Source: UBA6080 sp964607515 (GTDB taxonomy: Bacteria > Fermentibacterota > Fermentibacteria > Fermentibacterales > JCC-6). Taken from it: 64,000 bases of DNA. The stretch lies in assembly GCA_964607515.1 (NCBI GenBank), contig CAZSKU010000003.1, positions 82,229 to 146,228 of the forward strand, written 5' to 3'. Positions 23,595 to 32,582 of the stretch are shown here, piece after piece; position 1 is the first letter of the stretch, and each line of letters begins with the position of its first letter. Under the pieces are notes generated by a model that saw only the letters and a program-made list of their open reading frames with translations, had not been told where the DNA came from and did no database searches. Position numbers and translations under genes: made by a program.

Positions 23595-24586
23595 AGCCGG
23601 CCCTCTCGAAAGTAGTCTATCTTCATGGCCTCCCTCACCTCGCCCATTGTGGCCTCCCCCTCCCGCCGGGCGGCATCGGTGCCGGCCATGAGTATTTCCT
23701 CCACCACCCCGGGCCGGTCGTAGGCGGCCCTCCTTTCCCGGATCGGTTCGAGGAGCCGGTTGAGTACCGAGGCCAGGTTTTTCTTGCAGGCCACGCAACC
23801 TATGGAACCGGCCATGCACGAGGCTTCTATGTCGGGAACCTCGGCCGGATTGAATGCCTTTTGCCATGAGAACACTGTGCAGACCTCGGGATGGCCCGGA
23901 TCGTTCCGGCGGACTCTCGCGGGGTCGGTCACGGCGGTCATCACCTTGGCGGAGACCTCCTCCGGGCTGTCCTTCAGGTAGACGGCGTTGCCCAGGGACT
24001 TGCTCATCTTTGCCCCCCCGTCCAGCCCAGCCAGCCTGGATACGTCGCTCACCAGTGCCCGCGGCTCGGGGAATACCTTGCCGTACAACTCGTTGAACCG
24101 TCTGGCCACGAACCGGGTCACCTCGACGTGGGGAAGCTGATCCTCCCCCACGGGCACCAGGTCGGCCCGGCAGAACAGGATGTCCGCCGCCTGACTCACA
24201 GGGTAGCCCAGAAAACCGTAGGTCATATCGGTGTACCCGTACTGCCTTGCTTCGGTCTTGATGGTGGGGTTGTGCCGCAGGCGGCTCACCGTGACGAAAA
24301 GCCCGAAAAGAACCGTCAGTTCGGCAATCTGGGGAACCATGCTCTGCAGGAACAGTTTCGACCGCCGGGGGTCGAGGCCAGCGGCGATATTGTCCAGGGC
24401 CACCTCCCGGGCGTGGACCTTGAGCATTCCGGGGGTCTCCCAGTGTGTGGTCAGGGCCTGGACGTCGGCGATGATGATGAAGGTGTCCAGGGTGTCCTGC
24501 AGTTTCACCCGGTTCCTCAGTGAACCCACGTAGTGGCCGAGGTGAAGGGGACCGGTGGGGCGGTCCCCGGTGAGTATCCTATCCAT
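23591..24586 (-). CDS. trpS: Tryptophanyl-tRNA synthetase
   Basis: The 331-residue protein shows RILTGDRPTGPLHLGHYVGS (HIGH-like motif), FIIIADVQALTTHWE, SQAADILFCRADLVPVGEDQ and GGAKMSKSLGNAVYL (KMSKS). This is the standard bacterial TrpRS. The start ATG overlaps the preceding kinase gene by eight bases and its end overlaps cysS, so both synthetases are translationally coupled to the upstream sugar-salvage genes. Confidence 0.96.
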   Translation of the reverse strand: MDRILTGDRPTGPLHLGHYVGSLRNRVKLQDTLDTFIIIADVQALTTHWETPGMLKVHAREVALDNIAAGLDPRRSKLFLQSMVPQIAELTVLFGLFVTVSRLRHNPTIKTEARQYGYTDMTYGFLGYPVSQAADILFCRADLVPVGEDQLPHVEVTRFVARRFNELYGKVFPEPRALVSDVSRLAGLDGGAKMSKSLGNAVYLKDSPEEVSAKVMTAVTDPARVRRNDPGHPEVCTVFSWQKAFNPAEVPDIEASCMAGSIGCVACKKNLASVLNRLLEPIRERRAAYDRPGVVEEILMAGTDAARREGEATMGEVREAMKIDYFREGRL

Positions 24587-25601
24587 GCGGAGTTCTCCCC
24601 TGTTGTTCGAGAATCACAGGGTCGTCCTGTTCCCGGAAGCCCCTGAGATCGATTTCCCCCGTGTAATGTTCCACCAGGCCGATGATCCTCTCCACCGCCG
24701 GCCTGACCGAGGGACAGTGCTCGGGGTACTGCTCGAGGTAACGGAGGGTTCTTGGAATGTATGCCAGGTAGCGTTTCCTCCCGAGGGCCCGGTACTGCCA
24801 GGCGAAGGTGCCCATGGCCTTCACGTTCCTCTGAACCGCGGAGAAGATGAAGTGGAATATGTTCGATCCCCCGGGGCCGGTGAGATACTGGAGCGCGATG
24901 TTCTTCCACTGCTCCCCGATGTCCCGGTAGCTGTCCCGGAGAAGGCTTGCGGCGTCGTAGGTGGCGGGACCCAGCCGGGCGTCCTGCCAGTCCACCAGGC
25001 GCAGCCGGTTGTCCTTCACCATCAGGTTCGCGCTGTGGTAGTCCCGGTGGCACAACACCGTGTCCCCCTCCATCGCCCTCTCGCAGAGCGCCCGGAGGTG
25101 CTGCTGAAGGTCCAGCAGCTGATCCAGTGGAACCCTCAGAAGCCTGAAGAAAAGGTGCTCGAGGGTGTGCTCCATCTCCGCCATGAAGAAGCTGGCCGTG
25201 AAGTATCGCCGGCCCGCCACCGATACCTTGGCCGCCTCCTTCGGTATGCTCTTGTGAAGCTGTTTCAGAAGGTCGAGGGCCTGCCGGGTGAGCACCAGAA
25301 AGGCCTCCGGGCTTTCGATGTCCAGAAGTCTGAGGGGACCGAGGTCTTCCTGTACCGCAAACCCTCTGTATGGGCTGGCGCTGTAGAGTTCAGGGACCGG
25401 GAATCCATTGGTGCGCAGAAGGTTGTGCACGTCCATCCACGGCCACAGGGGCACCCGCCGGCTGTCCATGGCCACCAGGGTGCCGCTCCGGGTCTTGAAC
25501 CTGTAGAACAGGCGGCTCGAGGCGTCGCCGGACAGCGCGGTGATCTCCCTGGCGTCGGGGTAACGCTCACTGATCCAGGCCCGGAATTCGTCACTGATCA
25601 C
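24579..25601 (-). CDS. Aminoglycoside-phosphotransferase-fold sugar kinase, AmgK-like
   Basis: The 340-residue protein belongs to the APH/choline-kinase superfamily: catalytic HRDYHSANLM at residues 185-194 (Asp187) and metal-binding VDWQDA at 203-208. The N-terminus (ALSGDASSRLFYRF) and LWPWMDVHNLLRTNGFPVPE match AmgK, which phosphorylates the anomeric carbon of MurNAc or GlcNAc. The gene overlaps the following MurU-like nucleotidyltransferase region by 11 bases, the same pairing as amgK-murU in Pseudomonas wall recycling. Substrate is inferred from this pairing. Confidence 0.8.
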   Translation of the reverse strand: MISDEFRAWISERYPDAREITALSGDASSRLFYRFKTRSGTLVAMDSRRVPLWPWMDVHNLLRTNGFPVPELYSASPYRGFAVQEDLGPLRLLDIESPEAFLVLTRQALDLLKQLHKSIPKEAAKVSVAGRRYFTASFFMAEMEHTLEHLFFRLLRVPLDQLLDLQQHLRALCERAMEGDTVLCHRDYHSANLMVKDNRLRLVDWQDARLGPATYDAASLLRDSYRDIGEQWKNIALQYLTGPGGSNIFHFIFSAVQRNVKAMGTFAWQYRALGRKRYLAYIPRTLRYLEQYPEHCPSVRPAVERIIGLVEHYTGEIDLRGFREQDDPVILEQQGRTPHG

Positions 25602-26433
25602 GTCTGACCGGCCCTCCTCGGGAAAACCAGGGAAGTATCGAGTTCAGCAGCCGGGTTCCCCCGGAAAGCACCGAACCGGGAAGCATCACCGAGCCCTCCA
25701 CCAAAGCTCCGGCCTCCACCCTGCAACCCCCGTACACGTGACAGACGCCGGAAAGCACCGCGTCCGGCGAGACCTCGGCACTCCCGTGGACGAAGGATCC
25801 CTCCGAAAGAAGGTTCATCCGGTAGAGTTCGGGGGTGCCCATGTCCATCCATCCGGCCACCCCCTCGAAGCCCGCCGGCTCACCGACAATAAAACCGGAG
25901 AGGAAGTTCCGAAAGCCCTGACACCCGACGCAGCGCCGGGCTACCTGGGGCTCGATCACGCACACCCCGAAGTAGTGCCTGGCCCGCCGGCCCACCTCGA
26001 CGGTGCCGTAGTCTCCACGGTCCGGTGGGTCGCCGCACAGAAGGGTGCAAAGAGCGCCGCTTTGCAGGTGGTTCCGGAGCAACCCCCGCAGATCGGCCTT
26101 GAGCGCCATGTCGGTGTTCATGATCATCCATGGACCGCTGATTTCCCGGGAAAGCCGGGCCAGAGTTCCCGCCAGCCCCAGGGGTCTCTCCTCGAAAAGA
26201 AGCCGGACTTCCCTTCCCGCGGAATCGCATGCTTCCCGGTGCACGAGTTCCGGGCACCGGCTGGCATTCACCGCCATGACTTCCGGGTTCAGAACGGTTG
26301 CTTCCCCGGCGAGCAGCCCCAGAAGGGTCTTCTCCCGGAAGGGTAGCAGGGCTTTTGGTCGGAAAAGGGAAAGGGGTTCCGCCCTTCTGCCGAAACCGGC
26401 GGTGAGGAGCAGAACCCCCTGCAGGCCGCTCAC
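25591..26433 (-). CDS. Sugar-1-phosphate nucleotidyltransferase, MurU-like
   Basis: The 280-residue protein has the nucleotidyltransferase signature TAGFGRRAEPLSLFRPKALL and a metal-binding MIMNTDMALKADL motif, followed by GRRARHYFGVCVIEP and WMDMGTPELYRMNL. The C-terminal part has left-handed beta-helix-like hexapeptides (SFVHGSAEVSPDAVLSGV, CRVEAGALVEGSVMLPG). MurU makes UDP-MurNAc from MurNAc-1-phosphate; here the extra hexapeptide domain could instead favour a GlmU- or ADP/GDP-sugar-type product. The adjacent AmgK-like kinase supports a salvage role. Confidence 0.75.
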   Translation of the reverse strand: MSGLQGVLLLTAGFGRRAEPLSLFRPKALLPFREKTLLGLLAGEATVLNPEVMAVNASRCPELVHREACDSAGREVRLLFEERPLGLAGTLARLSREISGPWMIMNTDMALKADLRGLLRNHLQSGALCTLLCGDPPDRGDYGTVEVGRRARHYFGVCVIEPQVARRCVGCQGFRNFLSGFIVGEPAGFEGVAGWMDMGTPELYRMNLLSEGSFVHGSAEVSPDAVLSGVCHVYGGCRVEAGALVEGSVMLPGSVLSGGTRLLNSILPWFSRGGPVRRDQ

Positions 26434-26446
26434 GGCCTTTCGCCTT

Positions 26447-26650
26447 TTATCCGTAGACTTCTTTGCGGTTGCAGTCGCAGACCTTGACCCTGCGCCTCTG
26501 GGGGCGCCATGCGCCGGATTCTCCGCAGGAGCACGCCAGGTGTACTATGGACTGTTTTTCCTTGCCGCACACCTTGCATATCTCCACGTGGACGGTGCGG
26601 GTTTCGTGGGCAAGCTTGGCGGCGAAGGTCCTGTCTTTCTTCTTGGGCAT
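26447..26650 (-). CDS. Small Cys-rich zinc-ribbon-like protein, unknown function
   Basis: The 67-residue basic protein starts MPKKKDRTFAAKLAHETRT. It carries ICKVCGKEKQS (CxxC), then HLACSCGESG (CxC) and VKVCDCNRKEV (CxC), enough ligands for one zinc site or two small ones. The ATG at 26650 overlaps the stop of the GH57 gene (TGATG). It resembles ribosome- or RNA-associated zinc-ribbon proteins in size and charge, but I do not recognise the family. Confidence 0.75.
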   Translation of the reverse strand: MPKKKDRTFAAKLAHETRTVHVEICKVCGKEKQSIVHLACSCGESGAWRPQRRRVKVCDCNRKEVYG

Positions 26651-27789
26651 CAGTCGTCCTTCCGGGTCATGGCCGGTATATCGCAGACCATGGCCATGAC
26701 GGTATCCATGAAAGTCCTGTCCGAGCACTCCCTGGAAACGGCCAGGGCGGTCTCGAGAATCGCGGAAACACCCCGCCGGATCTGAACAGGATCGTACCGG
26801 CCGGGTGAAGCCCACCAAAACGGGCATGAGTATAACATTTCGTCGGCCAGGCTGCCAACGGCTCCCCGCTGACAGTCCCTGGCCCTTTTCAGCACCATGT
26901 TCAGCAGGAGCCTCAGGGCGGCGTGGTCCGGATTGTCCGGGTCGTCCCAGAGCGGGAATGGCACTCCCCTATCCAGATCCCCGGGAGGGGTGGACCAGCT
27001 GCCGGCCGGAACCTCGTCCGTTCTGCCGGGAAAACCTGCTGCTGTTTCGCCGGCGGATGCTATTCTGGCTCCCCTGGTGTCCCGGACGGTTTCAAGGAAG
27101 GGTTTCAGGAAGCCCTCGATACCGCCTGGACGGTGATGGCCGAAGGTCTCCCCGTCCATGGCGACGACCAGGTATGAATCGTCGTCCCCCATCCATCCCC
27201 GCATCTCCTTCACCATCCTGGCGGCTATCATCCGGCCGTCGTCGCCGTGGAAGGAGATCAGGTTGCTCCAGAAATTTGATCGAAGAAGGACCCTGATGCC
27301 CCGGAACTCAGGCACCCAGTCCCCCGGGGCTTCCCTCCCGGTGGAAACCCATGGAACGTCGTCGGTGACGGTCCACCGGTACCCGGCCCGGGCCAGTATT
27401 CCGGCTGTTCCGCCGTCCAGGGCCATCTCGGGGGGAAAGACCCCGACGGGACTCCCGAATCCCGGAAACAGGCTCCGGTTGCCTTCTCCGTTGCGCTCCA
27501 GCTGCCTGAGAACCTCGTCCTCGGGAATAAGCGGGAATATCGGGTGGAACGCGCCGCTCTGGGTGAATTCGCATCCCCGGACCTCCCGGAGAATGTCCAG
27601 GGTTTCGCCGCACAGACAGGCCAGCTGCCGGGTGAGGGAGTAGTTTACGTTCACCGTGACGGGCAGTTTCAGGTCCCGAAGCAGACTGAATACAGGGTTG
27701 TAGCACTCCCTGTCGATTCTTCTCACCACCTCAGGATCCTGGGTGGGAGGCTGGTAGAAATGCAGCACCACCACCACCGATTTCATCAT
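26650..27789 (-). CDS. Glycoside hydrolase family 57 enzyme
   Basis: The 379-residue protein begins with the GH57 hallmark HFYQP (residues 10-14). Glu121 in GVFPPEMALD is the expected nucleophile and Asp212 in MDGETFGHH the acid/base. GH57 members act on alpha-glucans (amylase, 4-alpha-glucanotransferase, branching enzyme) or galactosides. It is shorter than most GH57 amylases, and no signal peptide is present, so it should act in the cytoplasm, perhaps on storage glucan. The start is coupled to the SAM hydrolase stop (ATGA). Confidence 0.87.
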   Translation of the reverse strand: MMKSVVVVLHFYQPPTQDPEVVRRIDRECYNPVFSLLRDLKLPVTVNVNYSLTRQLACLCGETLDILREVRGCEFTQSGAFHPIFPLIPEDEVLRQLERNGEGNRSLFPGFGSPVGVFPPEMALDGGTAGILARAGYRWTVTDDVPWVSTGREAPGDWVPEFRGIRVLLRSNFWSNLISFHGDDGRMIAARMVKEMRGWMGDDDSYLVVAMDGETFGHHRPGGIEGFLKPFLETVRDTRGARIASAGETAAGFPGRTDEVPAGSWSTPPGDLDRGVPFPLWDDPDNPDHAALRLLLNMVLKRARDCQRGAVGSLADEMLYSCPFWWASPGRYDPVQIRRGVSAILETALAVSRECSDRTFMDTVMAMVCDIPAMTRKDD

Positions 27790-28541
27790 TCCTCCAGCAT
27801 GGCCCGGTCCCCAGGGGCAAGCCCCAGGAACACGTCGGCCCGGCCCGAGTCAACAGCCAGTTCCATGAACCCCTGGCTTCCTTCCAGCATCAGAACCCCC
27901 TCCTTCCCCGAGGAGTAGCAAACGGCCCGCGCCAGGGGGAACCGTCCGCTGCCGGTGCGCACGAATCCCGGATGGAAACCCTCAATTTGCCGGGGGCGGA
28001 TCCACAGAATGCAGTTGCCGAACCTGTCAACGTGGGCCACCTGGAACTCGGCCGACCCGCCGTTCCTTCGGAAGCATCCCCTGGGCAGGAGCACCGGGTC
28101 GGAGCACGGTTCCAGGCGTTGCATCCATTGTGGGTTCACCGCCAGCCTGGCCGCCATGGGTGCGAACCAGTCCCTGCCGTGGAACGTTCCTGAGGCGCCG
28201 GGCCCCGGGGGAGGAAGCAGCCGCAGGTCCTCCGCATCCAGCCAGGACAGGAGGCCGTTGTCGGGCCCCACCACAATTCTGCCTTCCGTCATGCACGCCA
28301 GCCCCCGGCGTCCGGTGCCCACCCCGGGGTCCACCACCGCCAGTACCACGGAACCCTCGGGAATCCGCGGGACCGAAGTCATGAGGTGGAAGGCCCCCTC
28401 CCTCACCGACCCCGGGGCCACCCGATGGGTCAGATCCACCATCGGAGCGTTGCCGCCGCAGAGATCCATCAGGGCCGCCTTCATCTGGGCCACGTAGCAG
28501 TCGTCGCCGCCGAAATCGGAAAGCAGGAAGAAAGGACCCAC
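27786..28541 (-). CDS. SAM hydrolase / SAM hydroxide adenosyltransferase (DUF62 family)
   Basis: The 251-residue protein has the family signatures FFLLSDFGGDDCYVAQMKA, VDLTHRVAPGSVREGAF, VVDPGVGTGRRGLA, VGPDNGLLSW and TFHGRDWFAPMAA, and a C-terminal beta-barrel-like domain with HVDRFGNCILW. Relatives hydrolyse S-adenosylmethionine to adenosine and methionine; halogenase members carry a specific insertion, which I do not see. Cytoplasmic. It follows the NTPase-HEAT-PP2C gene by four bases. Confidence 0.88.
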   Translation of the reverse strand: MGPFFLLSDFGGDDCYVAQMKAALMDLCGGNAPMVDLTHRVAPGSVREGAFHLMTSVPRIPEGSVVLAVVDPGVGTGRRGLACMTEGRIVVGPDNGLLSWLDAEDLRLLPPPGPGASGTFHGRDWFAPMAARLAVNPQWMQRLEPCSDPVLLPRGCFRRNGGSAEFQVAHVDRFGNCILWIRPRQIEGFHPGFVRTGSGRFPLARAVCYSSGKEGVLMLEGSQGFMELAVDSGRADVFLGLAPGDRAMLEE

Positions 28542-28545
28542 GGAT

Positions 28546-31500
28546 CTACCTGTGTTTCACGATGACCAGGGTTCTGTCGTCCGCCTGGGGAGCCGAACCG
28601 CCGTGGTTCTGCACCTCCTCCAGAACCCTTCTCACGATCTGGGACGAGCCCAGGTCCATGTGCCGCCGAACCGCCGCCACCAGGCCGTCCATGGAGAACT
28701 CCTCGCCCCGTTCGTCCATGGTCTCGGTGATACCGTCCGTGTAGAGAGCCAGCACGTCGCCGGCCCGGATTTCGAGCACTCCGTAGTCGTAGGAGACATC
28801 GGGTCCGAATCCAAGAATGAGTCCGCCGGTGTCCAGAACCTCTGTATCGCCGTTCCTCCTCACCAGCACCGGCGGGTTGTGGCCGGCGTTAACGTAGGTG
28901 AGCCGTCCCGACTCGTGGTTCAGAACGCCGTAGAAAAGACCGATCAGACCGGTCGCCTGGGTGCCCGTGAGCATGGCGTTGTTCACCCGGTGCATCACCT
29001 CGCTGATGCTGAAGATGCTCTGGACGTTGGCCGAGAGGCTTCCCTTGAGGCCGGCCATGGTGAGGGCGGCGGGAATCCCCTTGCCGGTCACGTCAGCCAC
29101 CGCCAGCCCCAGGTTGTTCCCGGACAGGTGGAAGAAGTCGTAGTAGTCGCCGCCCACCTCCCGGGCCGGCCTGTAGTACGCCGCGATGTCGTAGCCCTCC
29201 ACCGCCGGCGGCGCCGAGGGCATCAACTCGTACTGAATCATTCTGGCGGTACTCAACTCCCCGGCGATTCCCCCGCCGCTGTCCAGCCTGCCCAGGAAGA
29301 GGTCCGGCATCTTCGCCCTCAGGGCGCTGCTGTTGGTGATGTCGGGGTGCCTGGTGACAATGCTCACCGCGGCCAGTCTCACCTCTTCCGCGGAATCCGT
29401 GAGAAGGTCCGCCAGGTGTTCCTCCAGAGCGGGGCTGTCCACACAGCCCAGCCTTTCCACCGCCCGAAGAGCCTCCAGTCTCACCGGGGCCGACGGGTCC
29501 CCCAGGGCCACGGCGATCAGGGGCATCCGGTCCTGGGGGGAGAGGCTGACCGACCGGAAGAATCCGGCGAAGGTCCTCAGCCTCACAAAGGAGTCCTGGT
29601 CGTGGATCAGCTTTTCAGCTATGGAGTAGCGCCGGGTCTCCTCCCGGCCCCAGAATTCCCCCCCCGCCTCTCCCGCCGCGGCCCTCACGGACCTTTCGGG
29701 GTCCCCGGCGAGGCTCTCCAGGAGGGTCCCGGTCTCCTCGGTGCACACTCCGAGTTGTCTGGCGGCGGCGGCCACCGCCGCCCTGACGGTGCCGGACTGG
29801 TCCTCGGCCAGCCGTCCGAGGGCCTGCGCCGCTTTGGAGCCCAGGGACTCACGATTCCAGAGGAGGAACCAGGGAAGCTTTACCCTGGCCTCCACCCCCT
29901 TCTTCCCGATGATCCTGTCCACCGCTTCCAGGGAGACCTCGGCGATGTCCCTGCGGCCTGAGGCGAGAAGCCTGCTCAGGGCCTCACGGCCGCCGTAGGA
30001 CTCGTCGGAAAGCACCCTCACCACGACCGTCAGCTGGCCGTAGGATTCGATGATTCTAAGGTAGGGCAGCGCCATCTCGGCGATGGACCTGTCCCTGGGC
30101 ATCCGTTCGGTGACGATGCGCCAGAGGGTATGCCTTTCCCGGCGGTTCAGCCACTGGTAATTCATCAGAAGGTACTGGGCCACCCCCTTCAGATCGGCGT
30201 CGGGAATGTCGGCGATCATGGCGTCCCGAACCTCCGTTGAAAGGTATCTTATCCGGGAACCGAGCTGAAATGCCACCAGCGCCCGGCCCCCCTCCCTGAG
30301 CCTCTGGATGAGTACCCAGAGAAGGTCTCCCACTTCCCCGGTAACCCCCTCCAGCTTCCTGTTGGTAAGGCCCCAGGCGAGGAATCTGAGGTCTTCCGGG
30401 TTGCCCCCCTCCAGAGCCTCGTTCAGGACGTCCCTCTCCCTTTCCGACATCTCCGGGAAATTCCCTCCGATGTGCACCAGCACCTGCCTCCGCACCACCG
30501 GGGTCGGGTCCTCCAGGAGCATCCCGTAGTAGCCGCCGGGGTCGTCCCCCACGGACCACGTCTCCATGCCGTACATGAAGGCTTGCCTCACCCCCGGAGA
30601 CGACCCGTCTAGGAGCCTCCGGAGGATGTCCTCCATTCTGGTTTCCTTCCTCACCCAGTACATGGCCAGGCTCCGGGCTAGCTCCACCCGCAGCGGCTCG
30701 CGGCCGGATTCCACGATGAAGCGGCAAAGCCCGAGGGCCTGGGTGTCGAAGCTCTTCCGGTTGAGGATCAGCTTGTTGAAGAAGTCGCCGAGGTTGACCG
30801 CCTCGGTCTCCCTTGAGGCAGCGAAAAGCAGGGCGGCCTTCTTCTCCCTGGAGAGGCTGCTGTAATGCTGGACCGCCGCGAAGCCGGCCCTTCGCATGGG
30901 GGACTCCTGGCTGCCCAGCAGGGTATCCAGCACCGCTGTCACCACCGCGGAACCCTGCATTATCAATTCCTGGGCGCCCATGTCCACCGCCGCCATCACT
31001 GTGGTGTCGCCGGCGCACAGGTGCATTTCGCCCCGGAGTATCAGCCTCCTGAAGGGGGGATTGCCCAGGGATGCGTCCGAGGTCTCGTACCTTTTCTCGA
31101 GGCTTCCCACTCCGGCGAAATCGCCGGCCAACAGAAGGTTCAACCTTTCCCACGCTTCCAATACCGCCCGGCGGAAGAGGGATTCGGGAACGATGGGCTC
31201 GAAGAGGGACAGCATGATCAGAGCCGCCTGACCGAAAGGGTCCGTGTCCCAGAACCTTGCCAGCGCCCGCTCCCCCTCCCGGAGCCTCCAGGACCTGTTC
31301 TCCGCGGGCTGGGGAAGGATGAGGTGTTTCCCCTCGAAGAGGCTGAACACCGCCTCCATCTTCGAGGAAGAGGAGCAGACCACCAGCCTTCGGCGCTTGT
31401 CCGTGGCCCGGGCCATGGTGGTTATGAAAACGTGCCACAGGTGGGCCGGGTAGTCGCCGGCGTACCTGCGCATGCTGTCTAGATCGAAGAGTATGGCGCA

Positions 31501-32157
31501 GTCCTCGGGCCCCCTCAGGATGAGGTCCACCTCCTGGGCGTTCACGTCGCCCTCCACAAGCTCGATGGGAAGCATCCCCGCCCGGGCCGACCTGGCGATG
31601 AGTATCCTGGCCAGGGTGGTCTTTCCGGAACCCAGCGGGCCCGAGAGGCATATGAAGCCGTTTTCCTGAAGGATCTGCTCCGCCGTCCGGATGATCGCCG
31701 GATCTATGGTATCCTCCCGGAGAAGGCCCCATCCGTTCAGGAGATCCTCTCCCGCGGGATACGGAAGGGTGTCCCGCCGCACCGACGCCAGCCAGGCCGC
31801 CACCGGTCCGGCCATCAGGTGCCTGGCCTCCTCAAGGGTGCCGAAACGCCAGAAGAGCCCCTCCGCCTCGAGCCTGACCGCCACCCGGTCCGACGGGTCA
31901 ATTTCACCCGCCGCCAGGGCGGCCACGGGGATCCTGCTGCGAAATGAGCTGAAGTAGGCGTGCCGAAGGGCGGCGGAGGGCGTTCCGTTGCACACCAGCA
32001 GCACCGCGTCGGGGTGCGAGTCGTCCGGGGTCACTGCCATGGAGTCGGCCCACCGGGGATGAGGCAGTCTGGCGGCTTCGGAGATCACCACGCCGTCCGC
32101 GCCGAAAGGGAAGGGTGCTTTCTCGGCCAGCACCCGAAGCCTGAAGACGCTGTTCAT
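28546..32157 (-). CDS. P-loop NTPase (STAND-like) - HEAT repeats - PP2C/SpoIIE phosphatase fusion
   Basis: The 1203-residue protein has four parts. Residues 1-140 form an uncharacterised alpha/beta domain. Residues about 150-330 form a P-loop NTPase: Walker A GPLGSGKTT (173-181), Walker B-like AILFDLDSM (221-229), and RRRLVVCSSSS like a sensor 1. Residues about 330-965 are predominantly helical with HEAT-like repeats (VRAAVAAAARQLG, VRLEALRAVERLG, VRLAAVSIVTRHP). Residues 967-1203 form a SpoIIE/RsbU-type PP2C phosphatase with metal residues Asp1004 (GGDYYD), Asp1022 (VADVTGKG), Asp1141 (YTDGITE) and Asp1193/1194. It is the third gene after a STAS antagonist and an RsbW-like kinase, so it probably dephosphorylates the STAS protein when the NTPase-HEAT part senses a signal. 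Confidence 0.85.
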   Translation of the reverse strand: MNSVFRLRVLAEKAPFPFGADGVVISEAARLPHPRWADSMAVTPDDSHPDAVLLVCNGTPSAALRHAYFSSFRSRIPVAALAAGEIDPSDRVAVRLEAEGLFWRFGTLEEARHLMAGPVAAWLASVRRDTLPYPAGEDLLNGWGLLREDTIDPAIIRTAEQILQENGFICLSGPLGSGKTTLARILIARSARAGMLPIELVEGDVNAQEVDLILRGPEDCAILFDLDSMRRYAGDYPAHLWHVFITTMARATDKRRRLVVCSSSSKMEAVFSLFEGKHLILPQPAENRSWRLREGERALARFWDTDPFGQAALIMLSLFEPIVPESLFRRAVLEAWERLNLLLAGDFAGVGSLEKRYETSDASLGNPPFRRLILRGEMHLCAGDTTVMAAVDMGAQELIMQGSAVVTAVLDTLLGSQESPMRRAGFAAVQHYSSLSREKKAALLFAASRETEAVNLGDFFNKLILNRKSFDTQALGLCRFIVESGREPLRVELARSLAMYWVRKETRMEDILRRLLDGSSPGVRQAFMYGMETWSVGDDPGGYYGMLLEDPTPVVRRQVLVHIGGNFPEMSERERDVLNEALEGGNPEDLRFLAWGLTNRKLEGVTGEVGDLLWVLIQRLREGGRALVAFQLGSRIRYLSTEVRDAMIADIPDADLKGVAQYLLMNYQWLNRRERHTLWRIVTERMPRDRSIAEMALPYLRIIESYGQLTVVVRVLSDESYGGREALSRLLASGRRDIAEVSLEAVDRIIGKKGVEARVKLPWFLLWNRESLGSKAAQALGRLAEDQSGTVRAAVAAAARQLGVCTEETGTLLESLAGDPERSVRAAAGEAGGEFWGREETRRYSIAEKLIHDQDSFVRLRTFAGFFRSVSLSPQDRMPLIAVALGDPSAPVRLEALRAVERLGCVDSPALEEHLADLLTDSAEEVRLAAVSIVTRHPDITNSSALRAKMPDLFLGRLDSGGGIAGELSTARMIQYELMPSAPPAVEGYDIAAYYRPAREVGGDYYDFFHLSGNNLGLAVADVTGKGIPAALTMAGLKGSLSANVQSIFSISEVMHRVNNAMLTGTQATGLIGLFYGVLNHESGRLTYVNAGHNPPVLVRRNGDTEVLDTGGLILGFGPDVSYDYGVLEIRAGDVLALYTDGITETMDERGEEFSMDGLVAAVRRHMDLGSSQIVRRVLEEVQNHGGSAPQADDRTLVIVKHR

Positions 32158-32164
32158 TCGAAGG

Positions 32165-32581
32165 TCAGGTCAGAGGCCAGATAAGGGTTGCCCTGGTCTT
32201 CCCTTCGGGAGTGAGATCGAACTCGACCCATTTGGCAAGATTCCTGGCAATCAGTATGCCCCTTCCCCGGTCGTCCAGGAGTTCCTCCCCCTCGCCGGGA
32301 CGATGGCCCAGCTCCCTTCCGGGGTGCCAGCTGCCCCTGTCCTCCACCTGGAAGGACACCCTGCCGGGCAGCACGTCGGCCCTGACGGTGAGCGGCCTGG
32401 AGGGATCCATCGAGTTGCCGTGCTTCATTCCGTTGCGGACCAGTTCCATCACGGCGATGGACATACTGGTCAGTTCGTCGGGGACCACGCCCGCGGCCAT
32501 GCCCACGCTTTCCACGAAGACCTGCACGGTTTCCAGCATCCGCTCGTCGCTTGGAACCGTGAGGCAGATCCCTTTGAGCAC
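32165..32581 (-). CDS. RsbW-like anti-sigma-factor serine kinase
   Basis: This 138-residue GHKL ATPase shows an N-box AVMELVRNGMKHGN (Glu46, Asn50), a G1-like EDRGSW (80-85) and GRGILIARNLA (106-116). Such kinases bind and inhibit a sigma factor or other target and phosphorylate a STAS protein on serine. The start is GTG 32581, one base after the STAS stop, with GGAGGG about six bases upstream. A longer reading frame upstream would overlap STAS and shows no homology. Its target is not encoded next to it: no sigma factor gene is visible in the cluster. Confidence 0.85.
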   Translation of the reverse strand: MLKGICLTVPSDERMLETVQVFVESVGMAAGVVPDELTSMSIAVMELVRNGMKHGNSMDPSRPLTVRADVLPGRVSFQVEDRGSWHPGRELGHRPGEGEELLDDRGRGILIARNLAKWVEFDLTPEGKTRATLIWPLT

Positions 32582-32582
32582 C

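Noticed and set aside
30056..31732. A 558-codon minus-strand frame inside the NTPase-HEAT-PP2C gene
   Set aside because: It lies in a different frame, is extremely Gly/Arg/Pro-rich, and matches no family; GC-rich genes produce such shadows.
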